NCBI GenBank assembly: GCA_023435805.1
Contig: JAEZMC010000383.1
Location: 1-10,579 of the forward strand
DNA from: Bacillota bacterium
GTDB taxonomy: Bacteria; Bacillota; Clostridia; Acetivibrionales; DTU013
Reading direction: 5' to 3'
Length of the DNA stretch: 10,579 nucleotides
Part shown: positions 6,724 to 10,579 of the stretch, piece after piece
Layout: the number at the start of each line of letters is the position of its first letter
How positions within the stretch are numbered: the stretch's first letter is position 1
Translations under genes and position numbers: made by a program
Notes under the pieces: model-generated
What the model saw: the letters and a program-made list of their open reading frames with translations, nothing else
Databases searched by the model: none
What the model was told of the DNA's origin: nothing

Positions 6724-7497
6724 CTATCCATTCCGTGTTTCGCCCGGAATAATCAATTGAATATGCTTTTCTTTGAAAAATCTCAAAAATGATTCTTCAG
6801 GGTATTGATCCGTAATAACTGTACTGACAGATCCGAAATCATGTATGCCGAATAATACACGCCTATTATTGAACTTGCTGCTGTCTGCCAGTACAATAAC
6901 CTCATCTGCCGAATCAATCATTTTTCTTCGGATTGCAGCCTCCGCCATGTTATTATCCCTCAAGCCTTCCAACAGGATACCTTTGGGCGATATGAACGCC
7001 TTATTTGCTTTCAAGCCGCTTACCATACTTTCTGCTAAAGAACCCACAAAGGACTGAGTTGTGGGATTGAGCACCCCTGCCACCCCTACCAGTGTCCCCT
7101 TGCGATATTCTCTGAACTGTTCATATACCTGTATGGAGTTGCTGATGACTGTAATATTTTCAACATTGTTTATTAATTTTGCCAGCTCCAGAGTAGTTGA
7201 ACTGGCGTCAAGAAACAAGGTATCGCCCTGGTGGACCAGCTTGAAAGCTTCACCGGCGATTGTGTTTTTTACCTCTGTAAGAAGCTTGGCAGCACTGGAA
7301 AAGGGAAGTTCAACATCTTCAACCAGCGATGCCCCTCCGTAGTTTCTTTCTATCTTGCCTTCTTCGTATAATTTTCTGAGATCAAGACGAATCGTTACCT
7401 CCGAAACCTGAAACATTCTGCTCAATTCCGACACCGGAGCCGAACCCGTTTCACGCAACAATTTCATAATTTCCCTGCGTCTTTGTGCAGCAAACAT
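6724..7497 (-). CDS. DeoR-family transcriptional repressor
   Basis: This is a 257-aa regulator of typical DeoR length. An N-terminal winged helix-turn-helix (about residues 3-57, containing SELSRMFQVSEVTIRLDL and ending in the family-typical NYGGA) is followed by the DeoRC sensor domain from about residue 75. That domain has LFLDASSTT at 94-102, SNS at 119-121 and the ligand-site region KAFISPKGI...DNNMAEAAIRRKMI at 166-194. DeoR proteins usually bind a phosphorylated sugar made by the operon they control. The start at 7497 is chosen because the helix-turn-helix begins there and GGAG lies about ten bases upstream; an in-frame extension to 7605 would run through the promoter and operator repeats. 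It is first in a two-gene operon with the kinase and likely controls itself and the divergent SIS genes. Confidence 0.92.
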   Translation of the reverse strand: MFAAQRRREIMKLLRETGSAPVSELSRMFQVSEVTIRLDLRKLYEEGKIERNYGGASLVEDVELPFSSAAKLLTEVKNTIAGEAFKLVHQGDTLFLDASSTTLELAKLINNVENITVISNSIQVYEQFREYRKGTLVGVAGVLNPTTQSFVGSLAESMVSGLKANKAFISPKGILLEGLRDNNMAEAAIRRKMIDSADEVIVLADSSKFNNRRVLFGIHDFGSVSTVITDQYPEESFLRFFKEKHIQLIIPGETRNG

Positions 7498-7533
7498 ATC
7501 ACGCCCACTCCATTTAATAATCATTATACAATG

Positions 7534-7563
7534 ATCGAAACATATCGTAATACTTCGTATTTT
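7534..7563. promoter_or_regulatory. Candidate DeoR operator, left arm: three 10-bp TCG-centred repeats
   Basis: Three consecutive 10-base units, ATCGAAACAT, ATCGTAATAC and TTCGTATTTT, place TCG at 7535, 7545 and 7555, one helical turn apart. The array covers about +1 to +27 of the deoR promoter, a good position for repression. TCGAAA-type direct repeats fit the style of several DeoR-family operators, but the binding protein is inferred from context. Confidence 0.5.
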
Positions 7564-7566
7564 TTC

Positions 7567-7595
7567 ATTATATATTGCCGTAGGAATTACGTCAA
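7567..7595 (-). promoter_or_regulatory. Sigma-A promoter of the deoR-kinase operon
   Basis: On the minus strand, TTGACG (7590-7595) and TATAAT (7567-7572) are separated by exactly 17 bases. Transcription should start near 7560, just at the edge of the repeat array at 7534-7563. Confidence 0.8.
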
Positions 7596-7660
7596 GATAT
7601 AGCACCTATATCAGCCAGTTTGGTGATTGTTCAGGCATATACCTACATAAAAATATCTTG

Positions 7661-7689
7661 TTGACGGTCAGAACTATTTGAAATATAAT
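7661..7689 (+). promoter_or_regulatory. Sigma-A promoter of the SIS operon
   Basis: TTGACG (7661-7666) and TATAAT (7684-7689) are separated by 17 bases, with transcription expected near 7696. The boxes and spacing are identical to those of the divergent deoR promoter. Confidence 0.82.
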
Positions 7690-7696
7690 AATAAAC

Positions 7697-7725
7697 ATCG
7701 AAATACTTTGTTAAGTAATCGAAAT
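7697..7725. promoter_or_regulatory. Candidate DeoR operator, right arm: ATCGAAAT direct repeat 21 bp apart
   Basis: ATCGAAAT occurs at 7697-7704 and again at 7718-7725, about two helical turns apart, with a weaker TTTGTTAAGT unit between. It begins at the predicted start of the SIS transcript. The same ATCGAAA core occurs at 7534 in the left arm, so one protein probably recognises both. Confidence 0.5.
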
Positions 7726-7751
7726 GAGATGAATATAAAGGGGTTGATTCC

Positions 7752-8483
7752 TTGCTAAAGCAAGAATTCTACAATCAGCTGCACAGCCTGATTCAAACGA
7801 TTGAAGAAAAGCAGGACAGAACCATTGACGAAGCTGCAAAAGCCATATCGGAAGCTATTGCAGCCGGTAAGGCAGTACATATCTACGATACCGGTCATAT
7901 GCTGGATAGTGAGCTTATCAGCCGTGCTGGCGGACTTGTGGCATTCAAGCCTCTGCGTATCCACTTTGAAGTACACAATGATGTCCGAAGCCGCCCTGAG
8001 GATAAAAGCAAAAATCGCGATATGGAAGGTCTCATGCACTATGTCCTGAAAAAAAGCAATGCCCACCCTGGAGATATACTGATTGTCGGGAGTGTTTCGG
8101 GCAAAAGCGTTCTGCCTGTAGACCTTGCCCTCTCTGCCAGAGAAATGGGCTTAAAAGTGATCGTTCTGACCAGTGTTGCCTACTCTAGTTTACTCCAGAG
8201 TGAACATTCAAGCGGAAGACGCCTCTTCGAAGTCGCCGATATTTGTATTGACAACTGTGCACCACCACTTGACGCCATGGTTGAAGTACCGGGGTCTGGA
8301 CTTTCCGTATGCCCTGCATCCGGTCTGTCAGCAGCCTCCATCATGTGGGCTGTAACGGCTCAGGTGATCGATAATTTGCTGTTTCTCGGAATCAGGCCAT
8401 CCATTTACAAATCCATTAACTTCCCGGGAAGCGCCGAGTTCAACGAAGCTGAATGCAAACGGTATGCCGAGACAGGATTCTGA
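7752..8483 (+). CDS. SIS-domain sugar-phosphate protein, UPF0309-like (copy 1)
   Basis: This 243-aa SIS-domain protein belongs to a fold that binds phosphorylated sugars in isomerases, etherases and regulators. Phospho-sugar loop regions are visible at YDTGHMLDSE (45-54) and GSVSGKS (113-119). The signature HSSGRRLFEVAD at 152-163 is typical of the UPF0309 group of sugar isomerase-like proteins, whose reaction is not firmly known. The start is TTG at 7752, with AAGGGG eight bases upstream (7738-7743); no better in-frame ATG lies nearby. The gene is first in a two-gene operon under the 7661-7689 promoter, 28 bases before a paralogue. Context with a sugar kinase and a DeoR regulator suggests that it acts on the kinase product or a related sugar phosphate. 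Confidence 0.85.
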   Translation: MLKQEFYNQLHSLIQTIEEKQDRTIDEAAKAISEAIAAGKAVHIYDTGHMLDSELISRAGGLVAFKPLRIHFEVHNDVRSRPEDKSKNRDMEGLMHYVLKKSNAHPGDILIVGSVSGKSVLPVDLALSAREMGLKVIVLTSVAYSSLLQSEHSSGRRLFEVADICIDNCAPPLDAMVEVPGSGLSVCPASGLSAASIMWAVTAQVIDNLLFLGIRPSIYKSINFPGSAEFNEAECKRYAETGF

Positions 8484-8512
8484 TTTTTATTTGAATGCCG
8501 AGGTTAACATAT

Positions 8513-9250
8513 ATGCAGATAGAAAAGTATTTTTCGGCCATTAAAGAAATTTTGGACGATATACTAGTAAATGAAACAAACAAGATGGAAAGCGTTGCAG
8601 AGCTGTTCTGCAGTACCGTTGTAAACGGCAACACAATTTTCATATCCGGATGCAGTCATTCGAGTATTTTTGCTCAGGAAGTATTCTATCGCGCCGGCGG
8701 CTTTATGCTGATGAATCCGCTTTTCCTTCCGGGTATGACGCTTGACACGATTCCCGTAACTCAAACCACCAGATATGAACAAATTCCGGGTATAGCCAAA
8801 GCTGTGTTATCGGAATCAAAAATGCAAAAAGGCGACACGCTGGTTATTGCTTCCATATCTGGCCGTAATACAGTCCCTGTGGAAATGGCGCTGTGGGCTA
8901 AAGAAAACGGGGTAAAAACAGTGGCGCTGACATCCCTGAACTATTCGAGAGAAGTGGAAAGCCGCCATTCGTCCGGTAAAAAGCTTTATGAAATCACTGA
9001 TTACGTCCTTGATGTAAGGTGTCCTAAAGGCGATGCTGTTCTAGAAATAGCAGGATTGAAGGAAAAAACAGCTCCTGTTTCCACCATATCGGGTATCGCT
9101 ATCATGCATGCCGTTATTTCTGAAACCATTGAGCGTTTAATCCGGCTCGGTATCACACCTCCGGTTTACATGTCCGCAAATCTGGATGACGGAGACGCGC
9201 ACAACAGACGTATGCTTACGAAGTACAAGGAGCAAATCCACTATATATAA
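8513..9250 (+). CDS. SIS-domain sugar-phosphate protein, UPF0309-like (copy 2)
   Basis: This 245-aa paralogue of the preceding gene has the same domain layout: SGCSHSS (45-51), ASISGRNT (113-120) and RHSSGKKLYEITD at 151-163. It keeps the C-terminal family features better, with GDAVLEI (173-179), PVSTISG (188-194) and SANLDDGDAHN (221-231), while copy 1 has diverged there. The start at 8513 is preferred because GAGG lies nine bases upstream and the N-terminus then aligns with copy 1; ATG at 8495 would add six residues without a clear ribosome-binding site. Two adjacent diverged copies could form a heteromer or handle two related sugars. The substrate is unknown. Confidence 0.85.
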   Translation: MQIEKYFSAIKEILDDILVNETNKMESVAELFCSTVVNGNTIFISGCSHSSIFAQEVFYRAGGFMLMNPLFLPGMTLDTIPVTQTTRYEQIPGIAKAVLSESKMQKGDTLVIASISGRNTVPVEMALWAKENGVKTVALTSLNYSREVESRHSSGKKLYEITDYVLDVRCPKGDAVLEIAGLKEKTAPVSTISGIAIMHAVISETIERLIRLGITPPVYMSANLDDGDAHNRRMLTKYKEQIHYI

Positions 9251-9260
9251 AAATGACTTA

Positions 9261-10289
9261 TCATATGTTCGTCATCTGCAGCCTATACTCCGAAGGCAGC
9301 ATGCCTACCTGCTTCTTGAACATTTGCCCAAAATATTTGGAATCATTGTACCCCACCATTTCACTGATATCCTGAATCCTCAAGCTCCTGTCCACCAGGA
9401 GCTTTTTGGCTTTTTCCACCCTGCTCTTCATAAGGAAATCCACATAATTTTCCCCTGTTTCGCTTTTAAACAACTGACTCAAGTAAGAAGGGTTCATGAA
9501 AAATTTCGCTGAAATGGCTGCCAGCGTTATATCCTCATGCAGATATCGTTCAATATATTCTTTTATTTGTTCAATCATTTTTTTACTGCCATATTCCGAT
9601 TTGTGCTTTAAAACAGAGATGATTATCCGGACCATTTCTTCCTTAAGCTCATTACTGGCGGCGAATTTGGACATATAATTTTCAGGTGACATATCTCGCA
9701 ATATATTTTTTAAGTCGCCACCTATACTGTCCATACTTGAATTGATGGTTATCAGGATATTCCCGCAAGTTTTCTTTATTATGTCAAAAGGTGCCTTATG
9801 CTTTTTAAAATCTTCAAAAAGCTCATCAATCGTGTTCATCAGACATTTTTCATTCTGGTCCTCCAGCTCCTTGATCAGCTTGGATACAAGCATAAATGGA
9901 TATCCATAGCTTTTGCTGCCGATCTGATCCTTTATTTTCAGAAGCGATTCTATCAGCAGTTCCGCATTGACCGGTTTCAAAAGGTAATCTACGACATTGT
10001 ACCTTATGCTTTGCTGCAAGTATGTAAAGTCATCAAACCCCGTCAATACAATCACCTTGATACCGGGGAAGCTCTCCCTCAGTTTTCCGGTCAACTCCAG
10101 GCCATCCATTACAGGCATTTTCAAATCGGTAATAACAATATCCGTATTTTCCGCAGAAATCAATTCCAGGGCTTCCTCCCCGTCACAAGCTTCACCGGAA
10201 ACCTCAAATCCAAGCTGTTCCCATGGTATCAGTTTTTTCAGTCCTCTTCTTATCAGATGCTCATCATCTACCACAAATACCTTTAACAT
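9261..10289 (-). CDS. YesN-like response regulator, REC domain plus AraC-type DNA-binding domain
   Basis: This is a 342-aa cytoplasmic response regulator. The receiver domain spans about residues 1-120, with acidic pocket Asp8/Asp9, phosphoacceptor Asp55 (in ITDLKMP), Thr83 and Lys105 (in LLKPVN). A linker of about 115 residues follows. The C-terminal AraC-type pair of helix-turn-helices spans about 240-335 and includes the family motif DISEMVGYNDSKYFGQMFKK near 313-332. Proteins of this layout, paired with YesM-type kinases, commonly control ABC sugar transporter genes in Firmicutes. The start at 10289 overlaps the sensor kinase gene by 26 bases, with GGTGAT about five bases upstream of the ATG. 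The target genes are not visible. The gene converges on the SIS operon with only 10 bases between stops. Confidence 0.93.
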   Translation of the reverse strand: MLKVFVVDDEHLIRRGLKKLIPWEQLGFEVSGEACDGEEALELISAENTDIVITDLKMPVMDGLELTGKLRESFPGIKVIVLTGFDDFTYLQQSIRYNVVDYLLKPVNAELLIESLLKIKDQIGSKSYGYPFMLVSKLIKELEDQNEKCLMNTIDELFEDFKKHKAPFDIIKKTCGNILITINSSMDSIGGDLKNILRDMSPENYMSKFAASNELKEEMVRIIISVLKHKSEYGSKKMIEQIKEYIERYLHEDITLAAISAKFFMNPSYLSQLFKSETGENYVDFLMKSRVEKAKKLLVDRSLRIQDISEMVGYNDSKYFGQMFKKQVGMLPSEYRLQMTNI

Positions 10290-10579
10290 TTCCCATCACC
10301 CATTCTTCGTCATAAAATATCGGTATAACAAGCTTGACACTGGTACCCTCACCCGGAATGCTGTCGATTGTCAAACCATATTCCCTTCCAAAATATAAGA
10401 ACGCCCGCTCATTCACATTCTTAAGCCCGATGCTTTGAACTTCATCATCAAAATATCCTGTAATATGCTCTCTCAGTTCACTCAGTTGTTTCAGCTGGAT
10501 ACCTGCCCCATTATCATAAATCTCAAATTGTAAATTCCCGTCTACCACATGTGCACTTACCTTAAGCAAGCCTTTACCC
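10264..10579 (-). CDS. YesM-like sensor histidine kinase, C-terminal ATPase part (5' end outside window)
   Basis: The 3' end of a histidine kinase runs off the right edge of the window; the frame is open to the last base. Visible parts of the HATPase_c domain are GKGLLKVSA, the G1 box DNGAGI, the G2-like region IGLKNVNERAFLYFG and the closing GEGTSVKLVIP. The IGLKNVNER form is characteristic of the YesM/LytS-type kinases that pair with YesN-like regulators. The phosphoacceptor histidine, HAMP and membrane segments would lie beyond the window. The last residues after the ATPase fold (EEWVMGNVKGICGR) are encoded in the overlap with the response regulator gene and just before it. Confidence 0.88.
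   Translation of the reverse strand, partial: GKGLLKVSAHVVDGNLQFEIYDNGAGIQLKQLSELREHITGYFDDEVQSIGLKNVNERAFLYFGREYGLTIDSIPGEGTSVKLVIPIFYDEEWVMGNVKGICGR

Noticed and set aside
7498..7605. N-terminal extension of the DeoR regulator to 7605
   Set aside because: It would cover its own promoter and operator repeats; the family N-terminus begins at the ATG at 7497.
1..10579. CRISPR arrays, insertion sequences, tRNA or rRNA genes
   Set aside because: No regularly spaced repeats, transposase-like frames, terminal inverted repeats or RNA-gene sequence were seen by eye on either strand.

Overview
The window looks like chromosomal DNA of an anaerobic, fermentative Firmicute of the Clostridia. The grounds are a trimeric NAD(P)H-linked [FeFe] hydrogenase operon, strong AGGAGG ribosome-binding sites, sigma-A promoters with TTGACG/TATAAT-type boxes and 17-bp spacers, a YesM/YesN-type two-component pair and family-level protein similarities. 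The species cannot be fixed from the sequence alone.

Positions 1-5304, minus strand: a hydrogenase operon read right to left as hydC (NuoE-like), hydB (NuoF-like, fused to an Fe-S/GltD-like flavoprotein module) and hydA (the [FeFe] hydrogenase catalytic subunit, whose last residues lie outside the window). The genes are tightly packed, and hydB and hydA each have a ribosome-binding site at the end of the gene before. hydA carries two consecutive in-frame stop codons, TAG TAA, exactly between its electron-transfer domain and its H-cluster domain. The whole H-cluster domain beyond them is still in frame and well conserved. The lesion coincides with the palindrome ACTAGT. As written, the sequence predicts a hydrogenase with no active site.

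Positions 5305-5686: the hyd promoter and a leader of about 240 nt. It holds a TTGTAA-17-TATAAT promoter, a cre-like (CcpA) sequence in the promoter spacer, a weak Rex-like site and an 8-bp inverted repeat just before the hydC ribosome-binding site.

Positions 5687-9250: a sugar-metabolism locus built around a divergent promoter region (7498-7751). To the left run a DeoR-family repressor and a BadF/BadG-type (GlcNAc kinase-like) sugar kinase. To the right run two tandem SIS-domain proteins of the UPF0309 type. Both promoters have the same -35, -10 and spacer length, and each has TCG-containing repeats starting at its transcription start. The DeoR protein therefore probably represses both arms. 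The likely job is uptake-coupled use of an amino sugar or related sugar; no transporter is visible.

Positions 9261-10579, minus strand: a YesN-like response regulator (REC plus AraC-type helix-turn-helix), overlapping the 3' end of a YesM-like sensor histidine kinase that runs off the right edge. This pair converges on the SIS genes with a 10-bp gap.
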